DNA of 64,000 nucleotides from Oegoconia quadripuncta (Eukaryota; Arthropoda; Insecta; Lepidoptera; Autostichidae): the NCBI GenBank assembly GCA_949316235.1, contig OX438750.1, positions 15,254,865 through 15,318,864 on the forward strand, read 5' to 3'. The notes under the pieces were generated by a model. It ran no database searches. It saw only the letters and a list, made by a program, of their open reading frames with translations, and was not told the origin of the DNA. Positions within the stretch are counted from its first letter, which is position 1. The number at the start of each line of letters is the position of its first letter. Below are positions 25,901 to 33,044 of the stretch, piece after piece. Position numbers and translations under genes: made by a program.

Positions 25901-28900
25901 ATGGCTTGTTCTAAATTTGAATATAAAACAAATCATTGGAAAAATAGATTATGGCGAACTTCAGTGGAAAGTTCTCTCTACTAATATTATAAATGCGAAA
26001 GTTTGGGTGTCTGTTTGTTGCTCAATCGGATTTGTTTAAGTACACTCACTTTCAACTTCTCGTGATAAACTTAACAAGGGTTATCTAACTTACAAATACG
26101 AAATTTAGGATGTTTATTTGCTTGTTTGTTGCTTAATCACGGCAAAACGGATAAAGAGATTTCGATAAAATTTGGTATATAGGTAGAACATACCGTGGAT
26201 TAAAACATAAGATATTTTTTATCCCGACCAAGTAAGTAGTTCCCGCGGGAAATACAAATTAAACATATCCACGATAAAGTTATTCCACGCAGCCGAAAAA
26301 CTATAGTACTTTATAAAATGCTTCTTCGTTGTAAGAACAGCACATGGACCTCACAATTCGTGATTTATAATTTACACTGATGTTTTTAGAGACACTCGTT
26401 GTAACAATCTACTATTAGGTATACGTCGATAATGGCTCGTTCTATTTCAGACTTCGGCGGGGAATGGTGGAGGTCTCTGGATGATGATCACGACATGCGC
26501 CGGAGCTGTGGATGTCGAAGTTACGGTCAGAGGGAAAAGAGTTTACTGGACCAAGAATATTGGTAAAATTTCTTTTCTTGATTTTACAGAGGGAATTTTT
26601 TTAGAATTTAGAAAAGAATTTTTTAGAAGAGGGAAAATGCTGGGACACCTTATACGACACGATGATTTCATCAAAACTATAATAGAAGGAAGAATAGAGG
26701 GGAAAAGAAAAAGAGGAAGACCGAGAATAAGCTACATGCAGCAAACAAAAGAGAAGTTGAACGTCGTGTCGTATCAGGAGGTCAAGAGGAAGGCGGAGAG
26801 CAGAGAGATATGGAAAAATCTCCACCGACAAGAGCATGGCTCTTAAATCAGATGATGATTTTACAGGGGATATTAAGTTTTGTAAGTTAGGTAGGTCCTT
26901 ATATTAAAAATATACGGTGGTATGTACTTGTAGACCAGCTAACCCTAAACCCACTATTTTAGGGTCTAGACTGGATTTATAAGGACTGAACTGGTTATGT
27001 GTTTACAGAGAGGGGAGCGCATTCTGAACCTTTGCTTTGATTGAGTTTGTTATGAGTGTAAATAGTGTGACAGATTAAAGTGTATTTAATTTGAAGTCGC
27101 CATTGTTACATACAATATTGCTGCTTGGCAGTAGACTTAGGTTTTTAGCTAAGCATATTTAGTACTCGATTTGGATGGTGGAAGGGAATTCTATAAATAT
27201 TAAAGATTCCAATAGGACTACACCCCGCTGAGAATTGAACTCACAACATCCATCTTTTAAACTTTTTTATTAAAACATTGAACCAGAGAGCCGGAAAAAG
27301 AAATCTTCATGCTAAGATTCATACCTACTTATTAATAATTTTACCCAGAACCCCATAAGAAGTTCTTCGTGCCAGCGCCGATATCAGCGTCCTCCATGCA
27401 AGAGGGTAGTGATGAGGGATCGGTCCTGTTCGACTCAAGCTCCGAGGAGGCAAGGATGAAATACGTGATCAGGGTGACGCCGTCGAGATCGGATAGAGAC
27501 GGCATCGTTGGTATTGAGGTAATTGGTTGTTTTAACGGCCCCGTAAGTCCAGCAGGGGAGCAGCAACGACACTAGTTAGAAGCCTGTTCAAACTTCAAGC
27601 GTATATGAGGGATACGCAAAGCATCTGTATAGTGTCATTATTGAGAGACTACGAGGCATGCTAATCACAGTGGAAGTCTGCAAGAGGCACATTAACAATT
27701 TACCTGAAAGGAATTCATTTCTGGATTTGCCAGTGGATCCAGTTGTGTTGCAGTTACTCAAATATTCCGAATCATAACTCAATTTTTCAAAGGGAACCTT
27801 TCAATTCTTTGAGACAGAGACGTCATAATGTATGCAATATTATGGGAGATGACACTGCACTGCAGGTGTATCAAGTCCGTGATTCTAGGTTCTTCAAATT
27901 AGAACTCAGCAATTTTGATTATGACAAAAATTGTGCTCAAATAGTGAACTTAAGAACTCAAAATCTATACCTTCGTTTTAGGAAATCGGAGCAATTGCAA
28001 ATGGCAAATCCGTTTTGGGAGTAACGGAAGTCAAAATTTCAAATATTTCGCGTAATTTATTCTATCTCTCATGATTATTTAATCATACCTATAAACTATT
28101 AATCTTCCAGCTCATAGCGTCAACATCAAGATGGGGCGTAAACACACCTGAACTGCTAGAAGACGGCAATGGTGTTAGAGAATTGAGGCAAAGACGCTCG
28201 TGCAGATCTGTCGAGGTCGCCTTCTTGCCAGCCATATATAATTATACAACCTTGATCAGGTAAGACATAAGTCTCATAAACCAGTAATTTTATTGGCTAT
28301 TTATGGAACATGATAATTCAGGCATTGTGACATTCACCCAGTCGGCCTGGTGAGGGGAGACAGAGGTCTAACGCCTGACCTATCGGTACATATACAAAAT
28401 GGAGGTAGGTACTTAGTTACTGATGGAACTAGATGAAGAAGATGCACGTGATCTCAGTAAAGACGGCGCGTAAAGAAAAAAGTGTAGCGGCAGACGGTTT
28501 GGCGATTACAGATTTTGAAAAGGTTTCATCTATTATGCTGTTCCCAATCAAAGGTCTATGTTGTTATGGTGAAGTTAGTCGCCTTTAAGAAAACAATGGC
28601 GGAGAACGGTTGACCCTATTTTTATAATGCAGACCTCAACAATCACTCCAAGAAGCGGTATTGAACGACAAGATTGAGCATGAGCTTAGCATGATGAACG
28701 TTGCGCATCTTTTTCAACAAAACAAAAAAAGATGTTTCGTTATTTTTAGCAGTGGACGTCCTGTGGCGTGGCCAGGTATATGATGGTGATGATTTTCTGA
28801 GGATTCAGCTTTCTGATGCTCATTTACAATTGTTCATTTACAGATATTGCATGACAGCTCGCGAGTATGTAACTGGCGAGATTCACTCATGCGCATTGAT

Positions 28901-29670
28901 GAAGAAATCTGCAGTTAAAGTACAGTGCATCACCCGTATGGAAGGATCTCAGTGAGTATTTAAAAGCACATGTAACCTATTTTTATAAGCACTCTATTAA
29001 ACATCACTATTCGAAGCAATTATCATAAGTTTATGGTTGGACCATAATAAATTAGCAATAAATCTAAATTAATTATTAGTCTTTAGCTTGTAGGTAACGA
29101 GCTAATGTTTGGTAGTAACTATTATCGAATCTGTGGATTGGATCCCAGGGGCTTTCAGCAGACAGACAGAAATAGTGTGGTATTTGCATAAAGAGATGGG
29201 ATTGTGCAGTGCACACTATAGTCTCAGGGATATGGTGTGAGGGATAGAGTGTGATGTAAGGATTAGACTCACACTACGCATTGCACCGTTACCGTTACCG
29301 TTAGCCGGGTTATTGTAGTTTTCTTTTTTTTTTTATATGAGAGAGCGGCAAACGAGCATGCGGGTCACCTGATGGAAAGTAATAACCGCCGCCCATGGAC
29401 ACCCGCAACACCAAAAGTGTCACAGATGCGTTGCCGGCCTTTGAGGAAGGTGTAGGTGTAGTCAAGGGTGGCAGAAAATCACAGCGTGCATAGTCATTTT
29501 CTCATTTTCATGTGACATTTTTTCACAGGATGAGGGCGATAGTGCAGAAAATAAGTGGCCTTAAACCTGGAAAGAAATACGTTGTTCAGGTGACGGCTTC
29601 GCACAAAGGTAGCTCCGTGCCTTACGACGTTTTGTATACGGAAACCAACTCATCATGCAAAAGGGATTAG
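7724..29670 (+). CDS. nord: NDNF/nord homologue, secreted fibronectin-III protein, 12 exons
   Basis: Join 7724-7923, 9704-9816, 10778-10866, 11638-11756, 23181-23434, 24428-24519, 25153-25311, 26451-26562, 27349-27518, 28111-28259, 28844-28951, 29529-29670. All introns are GT-AG and all phases match, giving 568 aa. Residues 1-31 form a likely signal peptide (core LATILVLHAAGAGLA). The remainder follows NDNF order: N-terminal domain (about 40-135), first FnIII-like module with core Trp171 and the TKYCIVASHK...SFCAARYE block (about 175-205), the PIIVCVG block (about 269) and TYYVSVFGI strand (290), then a second module ending GLKPGKKYVVQV (532-542) and a short C-terminus with a Cys. N-glycosylation sequons include NQT, NTS, two NYT and NSS. 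NDNF/Nord proteins are extracellular; fly Nord modulates Hedgehog and BMP signalling. Whether a noncoding 5' exon exists is not resolved. No close poly(A) signal is seen; the first AATAAA is near 30239. Confidence 0.9.
7930..8729. other. nord intron 1, left part: nothing recognised
   Basis: AT-rich intronic sequence with no supported repeat or gene. Confidence 0.5.
8730..8901 (+). pseudogene. LINE ORF2 C-terminal tail and poly(A) end
   Basis: Plus-strand frames give QSYNLGIFKSRVNRHLL, the familiar last segment of Jockey/CR1-like ORF2 proteins, then CATCTTCGGCCACATCGTCA and an A-run at 8891-8899. 5'-truncated, inside nord intron 1. Confidence 0.6.
9180..9655 (+). repeat. Dispersed repeat, AGTGTTCCGTAG...CTTGCCCGTTTTTTAG
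   Basis: The two ends (TTTTTAGTGTTCCGTAG and GACACACACTTGCCCGTTTT) and the internal words TCCGTGTGTCTGTC and AGTACGGAACCCT are a widespread lepidopteran repeat type. No coding frame. It ends about 50 bp before nord exon 2. Confidence 0.55.
9704..9816 (+). CDS. nord: nord exon 2
   Basis: Acceptor TTTTTCAG, donor GTAAGAT. Encodes LELNTSAVTQRLVYITISVC and onwards to GLLGGSN. The AG of exon 1 plus the first A restores Arg67. Ends in phase 1. Confidence 0.88.
9828..9925 (-). repeat. Dispersed retroposon fragment (GGTGGATTATGGACC type)
   Basis: The minus strand reads GGGCCCGCGTGGTGGATTAT then GGACCAGACCCTCTCC, a variant of the repeat at 52655-52745 on plus. Confidence 0.45.
9931..10018 (+). repeat. 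Solo end of the TTACGGTAAAA TIR family
   Basis: Same word order as 3208-3302: CTTCTATTTCACTTACC, TTTTTTTCCTTACGGTAAAA, TTATTCGGTATAT. Confidence 0.5.
10313..10365 (+). repeat. LINE 3' tail fragment, same family as 26610-26868
   Basis: AAATCTCCACCGACAAGAGC and ATGGCTCTTAAATCAGATGA are identical to the end of the LINE tail at 26815-26860. Only the last 50 bp are present; a TGATGA run follows. Confidence 0.6.
10778..10866 (+). CDS. nord: nord exon 3
   Basis: Acceptor AATTTTCAG, donor GTATTAG. Encodes DHLSLLIEYNGADVTEFS to RYVLQ, matching the NDNF segment with a Y.G.DV..F core. Ends in phase 0. Confidence 0.88.
11215..11350 (+). pseudogene. RTE-like LINE ORF2 tail fragment
   Basis: Translated pieces DLMKIAGSRWMKVISNRLLW match the DDLMKVARNPW..AAFNRSLW block of the copy at 46100-46320. 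Frameshifted and short. In nord intron 3. Confidence 0.5.
11638..11756 (+). CDS. nord: nord exon 4 (short, arginine-rich)
   Basis: The acceptor is TTTAATGTTGTAG and the donor GTCAGAT. The exon encodes 39 codons from MNTVRGSAMAVSV to RRRLAANWDH; the AG left over pairs with the C of exon 5 to make Ser174. It supplies the FnIII B-strand Trp expected just before the YCIVA block. A longer open frame on the same strand overlaps it in another phase and is a shadow. No other segment bridges exons 3 and 5 in phase. Confidence 0.8.
12486..13337. mobile_element. Inverted-repeat-flanked region holding a LINE insertion
   Basis: AAAAAATGGTTGAT and TTGGGGCATTTTGGGAATTC at 12490-12522 recur in inverted form at 13292-13337, with a 4-nt gap in the alignment. 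Between them lies a minus-strand LINE 3' end (12533-12990). This looks like a MITE split by a LINE, but target duplications are not clear. Confidence 0.4.
12533..12990 (-). pseudogene. Jockey/CR1-like LINE ORF2 C-terminus and 3' end
   Basis: On minus, from about 12985, the frame reads LNVNTRNKNQLSVYVSRLHK then VSKSF, close to the VRKNKLVVHVSRLHKVTKSF of the copy at 22050-22530. It ends in repeated TTTGATTTGA words at 12530-12543 (minus strand), the LINE tail. Frameshifted. Confidence 0.65.
13341..16639. other. nord intron 4: no recognisable feature
   Basis: A 3.3-kb AT-rich stretch. Small open frames (for example 13773-14060 and 15908-16093) lack protein-like composition or known motifs. I see no exon that could join the nord phase. 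Confidence 0.45.
16640..16860 (-). pseudogene. Possible LINE ORF2 C-terminal (R1-like) fragment
   Basis: The minus-strand frame LAGLGRFKKRLYAMTLVDSP then GKTVEDMKTCAV resembles the LTGHG.F..YL..F.L.DSP.C.CG..ED..H motif that ends R1/Jockey-type ORF2 proteins. The Cys residues are mostly lost, so this is tentative. Confidence 0.3.
16861..18180. other. nord intron 4: no recognisable feature
   Basis: No supported gene. The open minus-strand frame 17752-17952 was examined and not recognised. Confidence 0.4.
18181..18395 (+). repeat. tRNA-derived SINE (family A), plus strand
   Basis: Starts GACGACCTGTTTGGTGTAGT (A-box region) and ends ACTAGGTGGCGCTGTGTGTA. The B-box region is degraded. In nord intron 4. 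Confidence 0.65.
18535..18870 (-). pseudogene. RTE-like LINE ORF2 C-terminal tail
   Basis: The minus-strand frame begins about 18865 with IDRVRNATLRSRTRISDV, shifts, and continues KWDWAGHVGRMPSELWA, RKRGRPTKRWRDELD and AFAQQWDTMG. This is the classic tail of RTE-class endonuclease/reverse transcriptases. 5'-truncated. Confidence 0.75.
18895..19245 (+). pseudogene. LINE ORF2 C-terminal tail (same kind as 2262-2550)
   Basis: Broken frames give VEMRSLHRMCGVTE, then SIVSTYPNEKQA-type sequence ending in a TGTG-rich tail, matching the element at 2262-2550. Several frameshifts. Confidence 0.55.
19250..22049. other. nord intron 4: no recognisable gene
   Basis: AT-rich. A short palindromic GATCGGAGACCGCTCTCCGA word lies at 19739-19758 and an ACGT run at 20764-20775. 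No supported gene. Confidence 0.45.
22050..22530 (-). pseudogene. Jockey/CR1-like LINE ORF2 C-terminal region
   Basis: An open minus-strand frame (22518 down to 22144) reads ARLVYFSYFHSIMTYCILFW, GNATDINCIFALQKRAVRIL, SLGPREINILTLASQYVYEN, then NKLVVHVSRLHKVTKSF. This is the segment after the RT thumb. A perfect palindrome at 22343-22377 replaces part of the expected sequence. The tail at 22050-22100 matches 12533-12600. Confidence 0.8.
23181..23434 (+). CDS. nord: nord exon 5
   Basis: Acceptor CTATTTCAG, donor GTAAGTT. Encodes PIDPQSTKYCIVASHKRNYT, SFCAARYE, an acidic Leu-rich stretch and a basic RRKKS end. This block aligns clearly with the first NDNF FnIII domain. It follows an 11.4-kb intron. 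Confidence 0.92.
23650..23812 (+). pseudogene. Fragment of the RT-associated 3' domain (retroelement)
   Basis: The frame LINEISGDKSSYLWQRNSNAI followed by QRGNAACLLRTLP matches the GDVRAGAYFAQQLSLCIQRG block at 6476-6829. In nord intron 5. Confidence 0.5.
24112..24412 (+). repeat. Dispersed repeat, paired with 2628-2885
   Basis: Shares the words AGGAGGGTA, GTTTTTCGAGTG, TGACCGATTT, GAAGTGCAAGGTGT and AGGATACATTTTAT in the same order. It ends just before nord exon 6, so it contributes sequence next to that acceptor. Confidence 0.55.
24428..24519 (+). CDS. nord: nord exon 6
   Basis: Acceptor TCCACAG, donor GTAAGGC. Encodes RSTKVTRTEPIIVCVGDKAH to NLDRSL. The CVGD block corresponds to CIGN in vertebrate NDNF. 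Confidence 0.9.
24590..24915. mobile_element. Palindromic MITE, GGCCCGTATTAATAAA family, copy 2
   Basis: 326 bp, in nord intron 6. Starts GGCCCGTATTAA and ends TTATTAATACAGGCC. Flanked by TTA at 24587-24589 and 24916-24918, a 3-bp target duplication. Confidence 0.8.
25153..25311 (+). CDS. nord: nord exon 7
   Basis: Acceptor AATTTTCAG, donor GTAGGTA. Encodes TYYVSVFGIASDRGAGSLLA to RSVYYFK: the G-strand of the FnIII module and the linker. Confidence 0.92.
25470..25806 (+). repeat. tRNA-derived SINE (family B), full-length
   Basis: Starts CCGCCTCCGTGGCTCAATGT (A-box-like), has B-box GGGTTCGATCC at about 25526-25536, body words TTTGGTTGGTGGTAGGGCAT and CTTCACTTAACATCAGGTGT, and an A-rich end. 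In nord intron 7. At least eight copies lie in the window. The tRNA part has a long insert between the boxes and is not a gene. Confidence 0.8.
25975..26300 (-). repeat. Dispersed retroposon fragment, CCCGCGGCTTCGCC type
   Basis: In reverse orientation it carries the tail AAACTTTCGCATTTATAATA and the GGATAAAAAATATC word of the copies at 1240 and 59402. In nord intron 7. Confidence 0.5.
26451..26562 (+). CDS. nord: nord exon 8
   Basis: Acceptor CTATTTCAG, donor GTAAAAT. Encodes TSAGNGGGLWMMITTCAGAV to VYWTKNI. The frame stays open into the intron and runs into a LINE fragment, which is why a longer ORF appears here. Confidence 0.9.
26610..26868 (+). pseudogene. LINE ORF2 C-terminal tail in nord intron 8
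   Basis: The open frame RRGKMLGHLIRHDDFIKTI, GKRKRGRPRISYMQQ, then WKNLHRQEHGS is a standard LINE ORF2 tail. It is in the same frame as nord exon 8 with no stop between. The last 50 bp also occur at 10313-10365. Confidence 0.75.
27120..27295. repeat. Possible degraded SINE pieces
   Basis: ATTTAGTACTCGATTTGGAT (family B body) is followed by the inverted B-box-like word GAGAATTGAACTC and GAACCAGAGAGCC. Two rearranged SINE fragments are the simplest reading. Confidence 0.3.
27349..27518 (+). CDS. nord: nord exon 9
   Basis: Acceptor TTACCCAG, donor GTAATTG. Encodes PHKKFFVPAPISASSMQEGS, a Ser/Glu-rich loop and KYVIRVTPSRSDRDGIVGIE. Ends in phase 0. Confidence 0.9.
28111..28259 (+). CDS. nord: nord exon 10
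   Basis: Acceptor ATCTTCCAG, donor GTAAGAC. Encodes LIASTSRWGVNTPELLEDGN to RRSCRSVEVAFLPAIYNYTT. This is the start of the C-terminal FnIII module. Confidence 0.9.
28844..28951 (+). CDS. nord: nord exon 11
   Basis: Acceptor TCATTTACAG, donor GTGAGTA. Encodes YCMTAREYVTGEIHSCALMK to MEGS and part of Gln522. The YC...C spacing matches FCIYKKEV in vertebrate NDNF. Confidence 0.9.
29333..29462 (-). repeat. LINE 3' end, same family as 54365-54660
   Basis: The minus strand reads TTCCTCAAAGGCCGGCAACG, GGTGTTGCGGGTGTCCATGG and the CGTTTGCCG tail, matching 54555-54640. In nord intron 11, ending about 65 bp before exon 12. Confidence 0.65.
29529..29670 (+). CDS. nord: nord exon 12 (last)
   Basis: Acceptor TTTTTTCACAG. 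Encodes MRAIVQKISGLKPGKKYVVQ onwards to SSCKRD and TAG at 29668-29670. L.PG..Y is the FnIII E-F signature. Confidence 0.92.
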
Positions 29671-30355
29671 CAGTATTTACGTTCATAATTTTAACAATGC
29701 TTGACGTATCTTTCAATTTGGTACTTACCTACCTACTTATATGAAAATGTCTTAAGTCTAATCCGCACAAGTCGCAATACATGACTCGCGACGACGATTG
29801 GGGCGCACGTATCAAAATGAGTAACTAATATTACTAAAGGCACAAAATAAGAAACTTGTTCCGTGTCTTGTTTGTTTCTCAATTTGTATCGTCCCTGTTG
29901 TCGAGAAGAAGAAGAAGATGTCGGAAGAATAAGTAATCTTCACTAGTGCTGCCTATATTAAGATGGAATGATAGTTCGTTGCTCATACGGCGTGCATCGG
30001 CATTTGCACCAAATCATGTATCTGATGTAAGTAAGAAACAATCTACTGTTTCGATCATTTTGCTCGGCGCATGTATCGACATAATGTAGAATACAATATC
30101 GGCACATCGATCGGGATCGGGAAATTGTGCCAAAACCATGTTGCGATCCAATTGAGCCCAAGTGCGGTCGAGGCTTAAGGTTTTACCAATGAATTCCTCT
30201 AAAATTGATATTTCTTTAAATCCATAGGTACCTACTATAAATAAACGATAAGTCAATTGCGATAACGCGAGCATTACGATATAATTTCAAACAAAATCCT
30301 AATATAAAATATCAGTGCCGGCGGACAACTTATTAGATTTCCGGGTTAGCCCTGG
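29671..30355. other. nord 3' flank, probably including the 3' UTR
   Basis: No stop-proximal AATAAA is visible; the first is about 570 bp after the stop, near 30239. Two overlapping minus-strand open frames (29958-30274) were not recognised. Confidence 0.4.
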
Positions 30356-30412
30356 GGTTCTTCGCTGGAATTTCACTTAATGCACCATTAAGCGAAATTC
30401 CAACGAAGAACC
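30356..30412. repeat. Strong hairpin, 27-bp arms, 3-nt loop
   Basis: Arms 30356-30382 and 30386-30412 pair at 25 of 27 positions with loop CAC. Core arm word: GGTTCTTCGCTGGAATTTCA. It could be a fold-back repeat or a small-RNA hairpin. Confidence 0.75.
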
Positions 30413-30963
30413 ACACATCGAGTAGGAAATTTCCCCTGAAATATTATAAAATTGTCGAATGGGGTTACGCATTATGCATCTACTTTATCTGTCTTGTTTA
30501 GATCTAGACTGTCCTTTTATATCCCCATATTGGCTGAAAAAGCGTGTGTCTCTGTAGAGTTCCCACTTTTGACTCGCCTTTTGCCGAGATAAAACCTTTC
30601 ATTATGATCTCGCACTTCTCATTTTTATGTGTGTAGGTAGGTAGTAGGTATTGCTGTGGTGGTGTTGACCATTTGTTTTGGCTTAGATGTTTTTGAGATG
30701 TAATATTTTATTATAGAAAATTAGTGGTTAGATTTTCTATGGTGTAAAATTTTGTGCTTTAGTTCATAAGTAGTAAAGTCACAGATGAACACGCAAAAGC
30801 AATAGGTTTCTTAGTGGGTATTGTACAATATACCTGTGACAGAAGGGTGTGGCATTATGGTTATAGATAGATACGTCAACCAATTAATTTTTGAAAAAAT
30901 AAATGCATCCCCAACTATTTGCTATTTCATGTACCAATGTTTAACGGAAATTTCAAATACCTT

Positions 30964-31252
30964 GATATGGATGAATTTTTTAACGTAAGGAAAAAATAGA
31001 GCATATTAAATATATTTAAAATCAATCTGCGGCTGATTGATGCGACTGGCAGGATTCGTAGTGTTTCTATCATCCGATTTGGAACTCATATTTTCTCCAA
31101 GTTTTTTAATTTTCTTAATTTAATGATGGAATTATGTGGAATAGGCTACAAACGCGACCGTCGAAAGGCATATTGGATGATGGTTTTGAAAAAAAAAAAA
31201 CTAACTTCTATTTCTATTTCTTTTTACGGTAAAAAAACTCATCCGGTATAGA
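30964..31252. mobile_element. TIR element, TTACGGTAAAA family
   Basis: The left end (GGATGAATTTTTTAACGTAA) and right end (TTTTTACGGTAAAAAAACTC then ATCCGGTATA) are inverted copies of each other. The same end occurs singly at 3208, 9931 and 54159. No coding frame. About 290 bp. Confidence 0.5.
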
Positions 31253-31259
31253 TGGGTAG

Positions 31260-32140
31260 TTTCACAGTTTATTAGTACCTACCTATGATCACACACTTCT
31301 TTTACTCGTATAAAGTATTAAACCATAATTTAGCCTAAATAGTGGAATAGTGTACAACCTCAATCTATAAAAATGTTTACCTACTGCGCAATCCCAGTAT
31401 TATATCTTCTTGTTATACCTGAAATAGTCATTTCCTATGTGATCTCTTTATTAATACTATATTATTTTGTATGAAGTTACTCTTCTGTAAAATTGCAATG
31501 TATTTAAAATTAGGGTGGGATCTTATGGGCCCGGAAAATAATTGTCCCGATTGGTAGTCCTTCCAGTCCCATCGACATAAGAGAAAGCCCCACTCTTTCG
31601 TCATGTGTCATATTAAAGTCGATAATTAATATTGTAATAAAATATTTATTTTTGTACCTATTTAGAATGACTAAGTAGTAATTTATGAATTGTGAATAAG
31701 AATAATATAGAATTTATATACCCATAAGTACCTATACAATCATAATTAATTTGATATAAAAGTAAGTCCACATCGTACCTAATGTAAGCATTTAAATAAA
31801 TTTTTCAATAAGTTTTGTGGCATTTATTCAATTAGATTGAACGAATATTATAATGTTCCTATTTCCATTAAATGTAAATAAATGTATACTGAAAGTTTAA
31901 ATAAAGTAACAAACTTAGAAATTAGCAATGGATCTACTTTCATTTTATCTCAATTCTTAAACAATGCTTTGATTGATAATTTGAATGACTGCTTTTACAT
32001 TATACCTGCTTCATTAATAATACATATTTGCAAAGATAACTCATAGGCTCAATCTGACCATGTTCAGCTTGATTTATGTTCCACCTAAATGTATCTAAAA
32101 GTGCTTAAAACAATTCTTTCGCAAGTTAGGATAGTTACCC
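31260..32140. other. Intergenic, AT-rich, no recognised feature
   Basis: Spacer between nord and the minus-strand SDR gene. Several AATAAA words on plus (31796-31905) could serve a long nord 3' UTR, but nothing shows which is used. Confidence 0.4.
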
Positions 32141-32204
32141 ACAAATATTAGAATTGTTTTTCTCTGGCACGCGCGTCCCTATCTTCATTTTTATTGTCCA
32201 TTCT

Positions 32205-32960
32205 TCAAAGTACGTAACCATTGTCAATGACATAAATACTCCCTGTAATGCTCTTTGCTTTCTCACTCGCCAAGAAAATAATCACTTCACCTACATCTTC
32301 ACTGGTGGCAACTTTCATCAATGGACTAGCTTCCACTCTATGCTTCGATAGCTCGTCCAACGCTTCTTTATCCAAACCCAGTCTGTAATGAAAATCTGAC
32401 GCCACCGGTCCAGGATTCACAGAGTTCACTCTTATTCCTTCAGTTGCTAATTCTTTTGCAATGCATTTTGTGAACATGTCCAAACCTGCTTTCGCTACGC
32501 TGTATGGTAGGAACGTGGGGAAAGGTTTAATGGCGACTATGCTTGAAACATTCACAACAGTTCCCTTTGTTTTGGCCAAATATGGTACAGCCAGGCTAGT
32601 GAGCAGGTAAACGCTGCGAAGGTTGGTCGAAATCATATGGTCAAAGTGTTCAATACCATCTCTTAATCCGACGTTGGCCCCTGCTCCCGCATTGTTAACA
32701 AGGACATCAATTTGACCAAACTCTTTAATAGTTTCATCAATGATCCTCTTGACATCTTCGTCTTTGATAACATCAGCTTTTATAAGTAAAGGTTTGATAT
32801 TCCTGATAATCTCCACCTCTGCGGCTACTCTCTTTAAGTTTTCTTCATTTCTTCCGACTATGACGAGTTTAGCCGAATGACTGGCAAATAGTTTAGCTGT
32901 TGCTTCTCCGATTCCTGAACTGGATCCAGTGACGATAACCACTTTGTTTTTGAAATCCAT
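32205..32960 (-). CDS. Classical short-chain dehydrogenase/reductase (SDR)
   Basis: Single-exon 251-aa NAD(P)(H) oxidoreductase, the usual length for the classical SDR family. Rossmann motif TGSSSGIG at 11-18, VGRNEENL at 35-42 with an Arg at 37 suggesting NADP(H), NNAG at 89-92, Asn113, catalytic Ser140, Tyr153 and Lys157 in YSVAK, and PGPV at 183-186. All catalytic residues are present. No signal peptide or membrane segment, so cytosolic. Intronless FabG-like SDRs of this kind occur in multigene sets in moths; the substrate cannot be told from sequence. ATG at 32960 is the first in frame and precedes the Rossmann strand by six residues. An AATAAA on minus (32195-32190) lies 10 nt past the stop. 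No SDR neighbour in the window. Confidence 0.92.
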   Translation of the reverse strand: MDFKNKVVIVTGSSSGIGEATAKLFASHSAKLVIVGRNEENLKRVAAEVEIIRNIKPLLIKADVIKDEDVKRIIDETIKEFGQIDVLVNNAGAGANVGLRDGIEHFDHMISTNLRSVYLLTSLAVPYLAKTKGTVVNVSSIVAIKPFPTFLPYSVAKAGLDMFTKCIAKELATEGIRVNSVNPGPVASDFHYRLGLDKEALDELSKHRVEASPLMKVATSEDVGEVIIFLASEKAKSITGSIYVIDNGYVL

Positions 32961-33031
32961 GGCTGTTAATAAAATTGGTTTATTTCGGAGAGAGCAAGCA
33001 CTGTTATGCGCGATGGATTTCTGAGTTGGTA

Positions 33032-33039
33032 TATTTATA
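33032..33039 (-). promoter_or_regulatory. TATA box of the SDR gene
   Basis: The minus strand reads TATAAATA 72 nt before the SDR ATG. A start about 30 nt downstream, near the ACAGTG word at 33000, would give a short 5' UTR. Position and match are good, but there is no expression evidence. Confidence 0.5.
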
Positions 33040-33044
33040 ATCTG

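Noticed and set aside
26481..26846. 121-codon frame as an independent gene
   Set aside because: It is nord exon 8 running through its donor into a LINE tail.
29958..30274. Two overlapping minus-strand frames (67 and 86 codons)
   Set aside because: No recognised motif and no promoter or splice context; they lie where the nord 3' UTR may be.
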